Position numbers and translations under genes: made by a program. DNA of 64,000 bases. It comes from Methylorubrum aminovorans (GTDB lineage: Bacteria > Pseudomonadota > Alphaproteobacteria > Rhizobiales > Beijerinckiaceae). Location of the stretch: the NCBI RefSeq assembly GCF_022179725.1, contig NZ_BPRC01000005.1:62001-126000 (forward strand), in the 5' to 3' direction. Below, piece by piece: positions 39,086-48,654 of this stretch. The number at the start of each line of letters is the position of its first letter. Positions within the stretch are counted from its first letter, which is position 1. Below the pieces are notes generated by a model. The model saw only the letters and a program-made list of their open reading frames with translations, ran no database searches and was not told the DNA's origin.

Positions 39086-40834
39086 ATGGGCAGGCCGCCC
39101 ACGATGGGCGGCTGTCATGGGACGCTGTCCGGCCGCATGTCCGCCTTCATGTCCGCCCTCGCCGCTCCGTCGCTTCCGGCCTCCCTCCCGTTCGAGGCGG
39201 CGCTCGCCGAGATGGCCGCCCCCCTCCTCCTGCTCGACGCGGGCGGCATCGTTCTCTTCGCCAATGCCCGCGCGGCGGCCCTGATCTCCTGCGCGGATCC
39301 GGTCGGCCTGTCCCTGCCCGCCCTGCTGGCGCCGGCCGGGGTCACTGAGCCGGAGGCTGAGCCCGTTCTCGACGCCCTCCTCGACGCCGTGCGCGCGGCC
39401 CGCTCGATCCGGGCGCCCCTGAGGCTTTCCGGCGACCGCCGTGTCGAGGCGGCACTGGCGCCCCTCTCCGTCGGCGGCTTCGCCCTCACCTTCGAAGATG
39501 TGACCGAGCATCTCCAGGGCGCGGCGCTCGCCCGGCAGGAACCGCTGACCGGCCTGTGCAACCGCGTCGGCCTGCGCGACCGCCTCGATGCGGCGTTGGC
39601 CGGGGCGGACCGGACCGGCGCACCGCTCGCGGTGCTGATGCTCGACCTCGACCGGTTCAAGGCGGTCAACGACACCCTCGGCCACCCGGTCGGAGACGCG
39701 CTCCTGCGCAAAGTCGCCGAGCGCCTGCGCAAGGCCACCCGCAGCGGGGACGTGGTGGCGCGGCTCGGCGGCGACGAATTCGCCATCCTGCAAGTCAGCG
39801 CCCTCCCCGGCGCCGAGCAGCCGCAGGCCTCCGAGGCCCTGGCGCGGCGCCTCGTCGATCTGGTCGGGCGCACCTACGTCGTCGACGGCCACATGCTCAA
39901 TGTCGGCGTCAGCGTCGGCGTCGCGCTTGCCCCCGCCGACGGGAGCGACGCCGACGCGCTCCTGAAGCACGCCGACCTCGCCCTCTACCGGGCCAAGGCC
40001 GAGGGCCGGGGCACCTACCGCTTCTTCGAGCCGGCGATGAACGCGCAGATGCAGGCGCGGCGCAGCCTGGAGATCGACCTGCGCCGGGCGCTCGCCCTCA
40101 AGCAATTCGATCTCGCCTTCCAGCCGCAGATCCAACTGGAGACGGGCCAGGTGACCGGCTTCGAGGCGCTGCTGCGCTGGAACCATCCCGAACGCGGACC
40201 GATCTCGCCGGCCCAGTTCATCCCGCTGGCCGAGGAGATCGGCCTTATCGTCGGCATCGGCGAGTGGGCGCTGCGCGCCGCCTGCCGCGAGGCGGCGTCC
40301 TGGGCGCAGCCCGCCTCGATCGCCGTGAATCTTTCCCCCGTGCAGTTCCGCGGCGGCAAGCTGGTCGAGACGGTGATGAACGTGCTGGCCCAGACCGGTC
40401 TCGATCCGGCCCGGCTGGAGCTGGAGATCACCGAGGGCGCCCTCTTGGAGAACACCGACAGCGTGCTCGACGTGCTCAACGGCCTGCGCGCGCTCGGCGT
40501 GAAGATCTCGATGGACGATTTCGGCACCGGCTACTCCTCCCTGAGCTACCTGCAGAAGTTCCCCTTCGACAAGATCAAGATCGACCAGTCCTTCGTCCGC
40601 GGCATGGAGGGCAATGCCGAGTGCGGGGCGATCGTGCGGGCGATTGCCCGTCTCGGCGCCAGCCTGGGCATGCGCACCACCGCGGAAGGCGTGGAGACCG
40701 CCTCGCAGCTCGACGCCATCCGCGCCGAGGGCTGCACCGAGGTCCAGGGCTACCTGACCGGGCGCCCGATGCCCGCGGCCCAGGCCGCCGCCCTGCTGTC
40801 GCCTCCAGCCGCCTCCCCCAACGACGCTGCCTGA
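39086..40834 (+). CDS. PAS-GGDEF-EAL cyclic-di-GMP synthase/phosphodiesterase
   Basis: A 582-residue soluble protein. Residues 35-140 form a PAS-like domain. The GGDEF domain (about 150-315) has an intact active site RLGGDEF and the inhibitory I-site RSGD five residues before it. The EAL domain (about 325-575) keeps EALLRW, NLSP, EITEG, DDFGTGYSS, KID and EGVE, so the phosphodiesterase site is complete. Both activities are therefore possible, and a regulatory input should choose between them. The stop codon overlaps by one base the start of a BLUF photoreceptor gene (TGATG), making that protein the obvious partner. The start is ATG 39086, with Met 39137 as an alternative. Confidence 0.92.
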   Translation: MGRPPTMGGCHGTLSGRMSAFMSALAAPSLPASLPFEAALAEMAAPLLLLDAGGIVLFANARAAALISCADPVGLSLPALLAPAGVTEPEAEPVLDALLDAVRAARSIRAPLRLSGDRRVEAALAPLSVGGFALTFEDVTEHLQGAALARQEPLTGLCNRVGLRDRLDAALAGADRTGAPLAVLMLDLDRFKAVNDTLGHPVGDALLRKVAERLRKATRSGDVVARLGGDEFAILQVSALPGAEQPQASEALARRLVDLVGRTYVVDGHMLNVGVSVGVALAPADGSDADALLKHADLALYRAKAEGRGTYRFFEPAMNAQMQARRSLEIDLRRALALKQFDLAFQPQIQLETGQVTGFEALLRWNHPERGPISPAQFIPLAEEIGLIVGIGEWALRAACREAASWAQPASIAVNLSPVQFRGGKLVETVMNVLAQTGLDPARLELEITEGALLENTDSVLDVLNGLRALGVKISMDDFGTGYSSLSYLQKFPFDKIKIDQSFVRGMEGNAECGAIVRAIARLGASLGMRTTAEGVETASQLDAIRAEGCTEVQGYLTGRPMPAAQAAALLSPPAASPNDAA

Positions 40835-41340
40835 TGAGCCAGGAGTCTCCCGTGAGCCAGCCCGCGATGCCCCAAGACCCGTCGAACCAGAATTCGCTCG
40901 ACCACGACCTGCGCCGCCTCGTCTATTACAGCCGCAACCGGGTCGCCGGCGAACCGGGCGCGATGCACGAGACGATCCGCGGCATCCTCGCGGCGAGCCG
41001 CACCAACAACGCCCGCGTCGGCGTCACTGGGGCGCTGATGTTCAACGCCGGCTGCTTCGCCCAGGTGCTGGAAGGGCCGGGCGAGGCGGTCGAGACCACC
41101 TTCGAGCGCATCCAGCAGGACGAGCGCCACGGCGAGGTCTCGCTGCTGGCCTTCGAGGCGGTGGCGGCGCGCCTCTTCACCGACTGGTCGATGGCCTATG
41201 TCGGCGCCTCGCAGGCCGATGCGGCACGCTACGGCGACATGGCGAATGAGAGCGGCTTCGACCTCTCCAAGATGACGGGCGACCGACTCTGCGCCGTCCT
41301 GCACGGCCTCGCCCTGGAGGAGGAGGCCGCCGCGGCGTGA
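40834..41340 (+). CDS. Stand-alone BLUF blue-light photoreceptor
   Basis: A 168-residue protein with a BLUF flavin domain at about 25-125 and a short helical C-terminus. The photocycle residues are all in place: Tyr31 (LVYYSR), Asn59 (NNARVGVTGAL), Gln77 (GCFAQVLEG) and Trp118/Met120 (FTDWSM), aligned by eye with AppA. It carries no EAL or other output domain, unlike BLUF-EAL proteins such as BlrP1. The ATG overlaps the GGDEF-EAL stop codon (TGATG). An in-frame GTG at 40852 has a perfect AGGAG six bases before it and may be the main start. Light-dependent control of the neighbouring enzyme is inferred from the overlap. Confidence 0.9.
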   Translation: MSQESPVSQPAMPQDPSNQNSLDHDLRRLVYYSRNRVAGEPGAMHETIRGILAASRTNNARVGVTGALMFNAGCFAQVLEGPGEAVETTFERIQQDERHGEVSLLAFEAVAARLFTDWSMAYVGASQADAARYGDMANESGFDLSKMTGDRLCAVLHGLALEEEAAAA

Positions 41341-41409
41341 CGGTTTTACGGGGCGCGCGGGTTGGGCTAACGGGGCGGCACCCATCGCCCCGCTTCTCAG
41401 GCTTGTCCG

Positions 41410-42219
41410 TTGCGCCTCACCGTCACGACCTGGAACATCAATTCGGTGCGGCTGCGCATCGAGTCCGTGCTGCGCTTCCTGCGCGAAGCGCAACCCGACG
41501 TGCTCTGCCTGCAGGAGACCAAGTGCCCGGACGAGCTGTTCCCGCTCAAGGCGTTCAAGGGCTCGGGCTACGAGCACATCGTCTTCGCCGGGCAGAAGGG
41601 CTATAACGGCGTCGCGATCATCTCGCGCTTTCCCCTCCTCACCCGCGACGTGATGAGCTTCTGCGAGCGGGCCGATGCGCGCCATATCTCGGCGGTGCTC
41701 GGACCCGAGGCGGGGCCGGCGGCGGGGATCGTGCTGCACGATTTCTACGTGCCGGCCGGCGGCGACGTGCCCCACCGCGACCTCAACCCGAAATTCGCGC
41801 ACAAGCTCGACTTCCTGTCCGAGCTGCGCGCCTGGGGCGGCCGGCGCGTCGCCGGCCCGGCGATCCTGGTGGGCGACCTCAACGTGGCGCCGCTGGAGCA
41901 CGACGTCTGGTCGCACAAGCAGCTCCTCGACGTGGTGAGCCACACCCCCGCCGAGACCGAGGCGCTGGAGACCCTGCGCGGCGAGGCCGGCTGGATCGAT
42001 GCGGCCCGGCTCCTCACCCCGGAGCCGGAGAAGATCTACACCTGGTGGAGCTACCGCTCGCCGAACTGGGAACTCGCCAACAAGGGCCGGCGCCTCGACC
42101 ATGCCTGGGTCTCGCCCGATCTCGCCGGCACGGTGCGTCGGGTCGAGGTGTTTCGCGCGGCGCGCGGCTGGGACAAGCCCTCCGACCATGTCCCGGTCAC
42201 GCTGGCGCTGGAACTGTAG
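41410..42219 (+). CDS. xth: Exodeoxyribonuclease III
   Basis: A 269-residue Mg-dependent AP endonuclease/3'-exonuclease of base excision repair. Motifs are clear: TTWNINSVRLR at the start, LCLQETKCPDE with the metal-binding Glu, YNGVAIISR, LVGDLNVAP with catalytic Asp and Asn, and the terminal KPSDHVPV with catalytic Asp-His. The start codon appears to be the TTG at 41410, because the family N-terminus RLTVTTWN follows directly and no other start fits. Confidence 0.94.
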   Translation: MRLTVTTWNINSVRLRIESVLRFLREAQPDVLCLQETKCPDELFPLKAFKGSGYEHIVFAGQKGYNGVAIISRFPLLTRDVMSFCERADARHISAVLGPEAGPAAGIVLHDFYVPAGGDVPHRDLNPKFAHKLDFLSELRAWGGRRVAGPAILVGDLNVAPLEHDVWSHKQLLDVVSHTPAETEALETLRGEAGWIDAARLLTPEPEKIYTWWSYRSPNWELANKGRRLDHAWVSPDLAGTVRRVEVFRAARGWDKPSDHVPVTLALEL

Positions 42220-42288
42220 CCGGGAACGCGGGCGCCCCTCCGGGCATTGGGACTTCAACCTTAGTCTTCAGACACGGAGTCCCACCGG

Positions 42289-42402
42289 ATGCGCTCGATC
42301 CTGCGCCAGATCCTCGTCGTCTTCCTCCTGCCCAAGGCCATCTCGTACCTGCGTCGCCGCTACGGCGGCGGCCGCGCCGCGGGCCATCACCGCTCGTACT
42401 GA
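42289..42402 (+). CDS. 37-residue basic small protein
   Basis: An ORF too short for routine gene calling: MRSILRQILVVFLLPKAISY continues as LRRRYGGGRAAGHHRSY. It has a hydrophobic stretch (QILVVFLLPKAI) followed by an Arg/Gly-rich basic tail, and a GGAGT ribosome site nine bases before the ATG. It lies in a gap between xth and a convergent permease gene. The codon pattern looks coding and the peptide looks like a small membrane-associated protein, but no family is recognised. Confidence 0.5.
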   Translation: MRSILRQILVVFLLPKAISYLRRRYGGGRAAGHHRSY

Positions 42403-42405
42403 GTT

Positions 42406-42511
42406 TCGGGATTCCAAAGGGATCATCCCTTTGGCGGGGCGCCGGGGCAGAGCCCCGGCATCCCTTCAACCCGGGCTCTGCCCTGGACCCGCGAAAGGAC
42501 TTGTCCTTTCG
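42406..42511. repeat. Dispersed palindromic repeat element
   Basis: Successive inverted repeats are packed here: CCAAAGGGAT-CATCCCTTTGG near 42414-42434, GGGGC-AGA-GCCCC near 42443, and CGAAAGGAC-TT-GTCCTTTCG at 42492-42511. The last two motifs match 757-797, and a copy resembling the first is at 51655-51676. The family is scattered between genes. The permease stop codon lies within this element, so the element encodes the permease's last residues. Confidence 0.65.
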
Positions 42512-43932
42512 AAACCTGGATCTCGGCCGACGCGACGGCGGCCGTAGCCGAACCAGATCGCCAGCCCGAGGCCGAGCCAAGCCAGCAGGCGCAGCCAGGT
42601 GTCGCCGGGCAGGCTCACCATCAGGGCGAGGCAGGCCAGGATGCCCGCGACCGGCACGATCGCGCCGCCCGGCACCCGGAAGGGGCGCGGTAAGTCCGGC
42701 TCCGTGCGGCGCAGGATCAGCACGCTGGCGCAGACGAGGATGAACGCGAACAGCGTGCCGATGCTGACGAGTTCGCCGAGGATGTTGATCGGCACCAGGG
42801 CTGCCACAAGTGCGGTGGCGAGTCCGATGATGCCTTGCGCGACGAACGGCGTCCGGCTTCGCGGGCCGATGCGCGAGAACACGTCCGGCAGCATGCGGTC
42901 GCGGGCCATGGCGTAGCAGATCCGCGCCTGTCCGTAGAGCGCCGTGAGCGCCGCCGTGGTGAGCCCGATCAGCGCGCCGAGCTTGATCGCGGCCGAGAAG
43001 CCGGTCAGCCCCGTCACCGCCATCGCTTTCGCGATTGGGTCGGCCACGTCGAGCTCGCGATAGGGCACGAGGCCGGTGAGCACGGCGGCCACCGCCACGT
43101 AGAGGGCCGCGGTGACGACGAGCGAGCCGAGCAGGCCCACCGGCGCGTCCCGCTGCGGATTGCGGGTCTCGCCCGCCGCCGTCGAGATCGTCTCGAAGCC
43201 GACATAGGCGAAGAACACCACCCCGGCCCCGCGGAGAATTCCGCTCCAGCCGAAGGCGCCGAACGCGCCTTCGTTGGCCGGCACCAGCGGTTGCCACAGC
43301 GCGGGCCGGACATGCAGGGCGCCGATCCCGAGGAAGGCGAGGATGATCACGACCTTCAGCGCCACCAGCACGGCGTTGGTGCGCGCCGCGCCGCGGTTGT
43401 CGCGCATCAGCAGCGCGGTGAGCGCCAGCACGACGAGGGCCGCCGGCCCGTTGACGAGCCCGCCCTCCCCCGGCGCCGCGGCGAGCCATGCCGGCAGCCG
43501 CAGGCCCGCATCGGCCATGAGGCTCTGGGCGTAGCCCGACCAGCCGACGGCGATGGTCGCGGCGGCCATGGCGAATTCGAGCACGAGGTCCCAGCCGATG
43601 ATCCAGGCCGGCAGCGCGCCGAGCGTCGCGTAGGTGTAGGAATAGGTCGAGCCGGCGACAGGCATCATCGCGGCAAGCTCCGCGTAGCAGAGCGCCACCA
43701 GCCCGCTCGCCACCGCCCCGAGCACGAAGGACAGCATCAGCCCCGGCCCGGCGAAGTTCGCCGCCGCCGTGCCGGTGAGCACGAAGATCCCCGCCCCGAC
43801 CGTCGCGCCGACGCCGATGCAGACGAGACTGAAGGCAGAGAGGTTTTTAGCCAGGGTCGGCCCGCCCGAATCGGACTCGCTGGCCAGGAGGGCCGCGATG
43901 GGCTTACGGGTGCCGAGGGAAGGAGGAGGCAT
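42466..43932 (-). CDS. APC-superfamily amino acid permease
   Basis: A 488-residue inner-membrane permease with about twelve helices. The first helix region FSLVCIGVGATVGAGIFVLT holds the GAGIF-type substrate motif of the amino acid-polyamine-cation family, and AGSTYSYTYATLGALPAWII is typical of the cationic amino acid (CAT) branch. The last ~18 residues (from about RDPGFERTSPFAG) are encoded by a dispersed repeat and are unlikely to be ancestral. The ATG at 43932 is chosen because the family sequence begins there; the open frame runs further upstream through the rpsO promoter region. Confidence 0.9.
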   Translation of the reverse strand: MPPPSLGTRKPIAALLASESDSGGPTLAKNLSAFSLVCIGVGATVGAGIFVLTGTAAANFAGPGLMLSFVLGAVASGLVALCYAELAAMMPVAGSTYSYTYATLGALPAWIIGWDLVLEFAMAAATIAVGWSGYAQSLMADAGLRLPAWLAAAPGEGGLVNGPAALVVLALTALLMRDNRGAARTNAVLVALKVVIILAFLGIGALHVRPALWQPLVPANEGAFGAFGWSGILRGAGVVFFAYVGFETISTAAGETRNPQRDAPVGLLGSLVVTAALYVAVAAVLTGLVPYRELDVADPIAKAMAVTGLTGFSAAIKLGALIGLTTAALTALYGQARICYAMARDRMLPDVFSRIGPRSRTPFVAQGIIGLATALVAALVPINILGELVSIGTLFAFILVCASVLILRRTEPDLPRPFRVPGGAIVPVAGILACLALMVSLPGDTWLRLLAWLGLGLAIWFGYGRRRVGRDPGFERTSPFAGPGQSPG

Positions 43933-44030
43933 GCGTCTCACTGCCCTGAGCGGATCGCGTCCGGCAACGCGAAATTCGCGCCGGTCGTGAGGCGCGCCGA
44001 AGCGGATGTCACGCGAGCACGGGGCATGCA

Positions 44031-44059
44031 CTGGCACTTCCCGCGGTTTCGTGTATGGT
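44031..44059 (+). promoter_or_regulatory. Putative rpsO promoter
   Basis: CTGGCA at 44031-44036 and TATGGT at 44054-44059 are separated by 17 bases, a good vegetative promoter spacing. The transcript would start near 44066, giving a leader of about 147 bases before rpsO. The long leader leaves room for S15 autoregulation, as in other bacteria. Confidence 0.5.
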
Positions 44060-44212
44060 CCGCGCCGCCTCGACCCGGTTGACGGGCGGGGCTTGTGCCG
44101 CTTGCGGCTGACCGTGCTGGACGACATCCCGGCACCGGCCCGACCGCGAGCTTCAAGGCGCCCTGCCCTTCGGGCGGCGCCTCCGACCCAAACCCCATCT
44201 GAAAGGCCTGCG

Positions 44213-44482
44213 ATGTCGATCACGGCAGAGCGCAAGACCGCGCTCATCAAGGAATACGCCAAGGGCAACAAGGATACCGGCTCGCCGGAGGTCCAGATCG
44301 CCATCCTCACCGAGCGGATCACCAACCTGACCGCCCACTTCAAGACCCACGGCAAGGACAACCACTCCCGCCGCGGCCTCCTGAAGCTGGTGTCGCAGCG
44401 CCGCTCGCTGCTCGACTACCTGAAGCGCAAGGAAGAGGCGCGCTACCGCACCCTCATCGAGCGCCTCGGCATCCGCCGCTAA
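44213..44482 (+). CDS. rpsO: 30S ribosomal protein S15
   Basis: S15 binds 16S rRNA early in small-subunit assembly and contacts 23S rRNA in a bridge. The product has the normal 89 residues. [40 protein letters not shown] and LLDYLKRKE are highly conserved. The ATG at 44213 follows AAAGG and gives the usual MSITAERK start. It is followed by pnp on the same strand, the classic rpsO-pnp order. Confidence 0.98.
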   Translation: MSITAERKTALIKEYAKGNKDTGSPEVQIAILTERITNLTAHFKTHGKDNHSRRGLLKLVSQRRSLLDYLKRKEEARYRTLIERLGIRR

Positions 44483-44490
44483 GGCAACCG

Positions 44491-44515
44491 ACGCGGTCCT
44501 TCGGGGCCGCGTTTC
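44491..44515 (+). terminator. UUCG-loop hairpin between rpsO and pnp
   Basis: ACGCGGTCC at 44491-44499 pairs with GGGCCGCGT at 44504-44512 around a TTCG tetraloop, followed by TTTCACT. It could be a partial terminator that lowers pnp expression, or a stabiliser of the rpsO mRNA 3' end. Confidence 0.5.
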
Positions 44516-44592
44516 ACTATGGACTGTCCGGGCATGGGGCCCGGCCGGTCCAATCCGGGCGGCTTGAAGGCGCAGGGCGCCAGGGCAGGATC

Positions 44593-44622
44593 GCGAGACG
44601 CTTCTCCGACGAAGCGTCTCGC
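44593..44622 (+). promoter_or_regulatory. Perfect 12-bp hairpin in pnp leader
   Basis: GCGAGACGCTTC (44593-44604) and GAAGCGTCTCGC (44611-44622) form an uninterrupted 12-bp stem with a 6-base loop, 58 bases before the pnp start. In E. coli RNase III cuts a comparable pnp leader stem and PNPase then degrades it, which autoregulates pnp. The same control is likely here. Confidence 0.6.
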
Positions 44623-44680
44623 CGTCTTGCCTCTGGCGGCGCCGGGCTCAGCCCACCGCATGTTCGAAGGCAAGAGACAT

Positions 44681-46918
<2,238 letters not shown>

Positions 46919-46939
46919 GCCCCCGGCATGAGACGACGA

Positions 46940-46965
46940 GGGCGGCCGAGAGGCCGCCCTTTTTT
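46940..46965 (+). terminator. Intrinsic terminator of rpsO-pnp
   Basis: GGGCGGCC-GAGA-GGCCGCCC is a perfect 8-bp GC stem with a tetraloop at 46940-46959, followed by six T residues. This is a textbook Rho-independent terminator 21 bases after the pnp stop. Confidence 0.92.
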
Positions 46966-47073
46966 GTTTCGGCCGGTCGATCACCGCCCGGTTCCGAGAC
47001 GAGGCGCCATCCCGTAGACCTCAGGAGCGATTCGCGTGCCTCGCGACCCGGGGCGGCTCCGGAGACTCAACCG

Positions 47074-47715
47074 ATGACCGACGACCTCGTCCTCTACACT
47101 CACCCGATGTCTCGCGGCCGCATCACGCGCTGGATGATGGAGGAGATCGGCGCGCCCTACCGGACCGAGTTGCTCGGCTATGGCGGCGCGATGAAGGGCG
47201 AGGCCTACCGGGCGGTCAACCCGATGGGGAAGGTGCCGGCGCTGCGCCACGGCGCCACGACAGTCACCGAAGTCGCGGCGATCCTGGCCTATCTCGCCGA
47301 CGCCTTCCCGCAAGCCGGGCTCGCGCCCGAGCCCGGCTCGGCGGCCCGCGGCCCCTATTACCGCTGGCTGTTCTTCTGCGCCGGACCGGTGGAGGCGGCA
47401 GTGACCAACAAGACGCTCGGCGTCGAGGTGCCGGACGATCCGCGCATGCGGGGCATGGTCGGCTACGGCAGCCTGGAGGCCGTGCTCGACACCCTGGAGG
47501 GTGCGGTTGCGGACACCGCCTTCGTCGCCGGCGACCGCTTCAGCGCCGCCGACCTATACCTCGCCGCCCATCTCGGCTGGGGCATGCAGTTCGGCACGAT
47601 CCCGAAGCGGCCCGCCTTCGAAGCGTATGTCGGCCCCCACTTCGCCCGGCCCGCCGCAAAGCGGGCGCGGGATATCGACGATCGCCTGCTCGCACAGGCC
47701 GGAAGCGCCGCGTAG
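47074..47715 (+). CDS. Glutathione S-transferase family protein
   Basis: A 213-residue cytoplasmic GST. The thioredoxin-like domain begins LVLYTHPMSRGRITRWMMEE, with a catalytic Ser or Arg-type residue near position 13, and holds the cis-Pro segment NPMGKVPALRHG and the glutathione gamma-glutamyl site VTEVAAILAYLAD. The C-terminal helical domain has FVAGDRFSAADLYLAAHLGW, the N-capping box. It resembles bacterial beta/theta-like GSTs; no substrate can be assigned. The ATG has GGAGA upstream. Confidence 0.87.
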   Translation: MTDDLVLYTHPMSRGRITRWMMEEIGAPYRTELLGYGGAMKGEAYRAVNPMGKVPALRHGATTVTEVAAILAYLADAFPQAGLAPEPGSAARGPYYRWLFFCAGPVEAAVTNKTLGVEVPDDPRMRGMVGYGSLEAVLDTLEGAVADTAFVAGDRFSAADLYLAAHLGWGMQFGTIPKRPAFEAYVGPHFARPAAKRARDIDDRLLAQAGSAA

Positions 47716-47727
47716 CCGCCTCTCCAC

Positions 47728-47752
47728 GGAACGGCACCGCCCGCCCTGCGTT
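47728..47752 (+). promoter_or_regulatory. EcfG-type promoter of DUF2892 gene
   Basis: GGAAC at 47728-47732 and CGTT at 47749-47752 with exactly 16 bases between. It is just past the GST stop codon and about 40 bases before the DUF2892 start, so the next gene probably belongs to the general stress regulon. Confidence 0.68.
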
Positions 47753-47790
47753 CGCCCCGCGACGCTGCACGGGCATCAAGAAGGAGTGCG

Positions 47791-48030
47791 TTGACCGTGA
47801 ACGAGATGATCGAGGACATTTTCTCCGGCGAGCCGAACCTGAGCATGACCGAGCGGGCGGTCTCCGTCGCGCTCGGTCTCGGCATCGCCGCCGCCGCGGC
47901 CCAGCCCCGGCCGAACAAGCTCCTGAGCCTCGCCGCCCTGGTGGTCGGCGTCGGGCTGGCCGTGCGTGGCGCCACCGGCCACTGCGCCGTCAAGGCGGTC
48001 ACTGCGGGCGGACGCGACCTGACCGGCTGA
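47791..48030 (+). CDS. DUF2892 (YgaP-like) small membrane protein
   Basis: A 79-residue protein with a short polar N-terminus ending NLSMTERAVSVALGLGIAA and two hydrophobic helices joined by a QPRPNK turn, ending in GHCAVKA. This is the DUF2892/YgaP membrane module, here without a rhodanese domain. A perfect AAGGAG at 47781-47786 precedes two possible starts, TTG 47791 (gap 4) and GTG 47797 (gap 10). Its EcfG-type promoter points to stress expression. The molecular role of stand-alone members is unknown. Confidence 0.8.
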   Translation: MTVNEMIEDIFSGEPNLSMTERAVSVALGLGIAAAAAQPRPNKLLSLAALVVGVGLAVRGATGHCAVKAVTAGGRDLTG

Positions 48031-48073
48031 CCTCCGCGTCTCGCGATTGAAGCTGCGCGTGGTCGTAACCCGA

Positions 48074-48577
48074 TCAGGCGCGGCCTCGATCGGCCGAGAT
48101 CTCGACCGAAGACCGGGGCGCGAACGCGTCCGGTGCCCCATCTCGAGCGGAGCCGGCCTCGAAGCGCCGCCGCGCCTCTTGAATGGCCGCATGGTTCTGC
48201 TCGGCCCAGCCGACGAGATGGGCGAGCGGATCGAGGAGCGCGCTTCCCAGCGGCGTCAGCCGGTACTCCACGCTCGGCGGCTTCGTCGGGAACACCGTCC
48301 GTGCGATGAGGCCGTCCCGTTCGAGGTCGCGAAACGTCTGCGTCAGCATCCGCTTGGAGATGTCGGGGATCATGCGGGCGACCGCGCTGAACCGGCACGG
48401 ACCCGCGGCCAAGGCGATCAGGATCAGCATCGACCACTTGTCGCCGACCCGATCCAGCACATCGCGGACCGGGCATGCCGCGATCGCCGAAAGGCTGGAC
48501 CGCCACTCGACAAACCTGCGAGCCAGTTCGGCTTGACCCGACCGGGGCGTGGTTTCCTCGCTGTCACCTTGTCCCAA
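48074..48577 (-). CDS. HxlR family transcriptional regulator
   Basis: A 167-residue winged-helix regulator. The HxlR signature is clear: [20 protein letters not shown], where the Cys is the usual redox- or electrophile-sensitive residue, followed by [20 protein letters not shown] and the wing [17 protein letters not shown]. The start is a TTG at 48577 preceded by a perfect AAGGAGG seven bases earlier. It is divergent from an NmrA-like quinone oxidoreductase, the same pairing as YtfH/YtfG in enterobacteria, so it likely represses that gene and responds to electrophiles. Confidence 0.9.
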   Translation of the reverse strand: MGQGDSEETTPRSGQAELARRFVEWRSSLSAIAACPVRDVLDRVGDKWSMLILIALAAGPCRFSAVARMIPDISKRMLTQTFRDLERDGLIARTVFPTKPPSVEYRLTPLGSALLDPLAHLVGWAEQNHAAIQEARRRFEAGSARDGAPDAFAPRSSVEISADRGRA

Positions 48578-48614
48578 GAAAGTGCCTCCTTCACGGTCTA
48601 TACGGTCTCAATTA

Positions 48615-48627
48615 GGTACCTTGTACC
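48615..48627. promoter_or_regulatory. Putative HxlR operator
   Basis: GGTAC-CTT-GTACC is a perfect 5-bp inverted repeat in the 77-base gap between the divergent genes. HxlR proteins often bind GTAC-containing palindromes. A direct repeat of ACGGTCT lies beside it at about 48593-48609. Confidence 0.5.
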
Positions 48628-48654
48628 GCAGGGGAACCAAGTGGGACCATCGTC

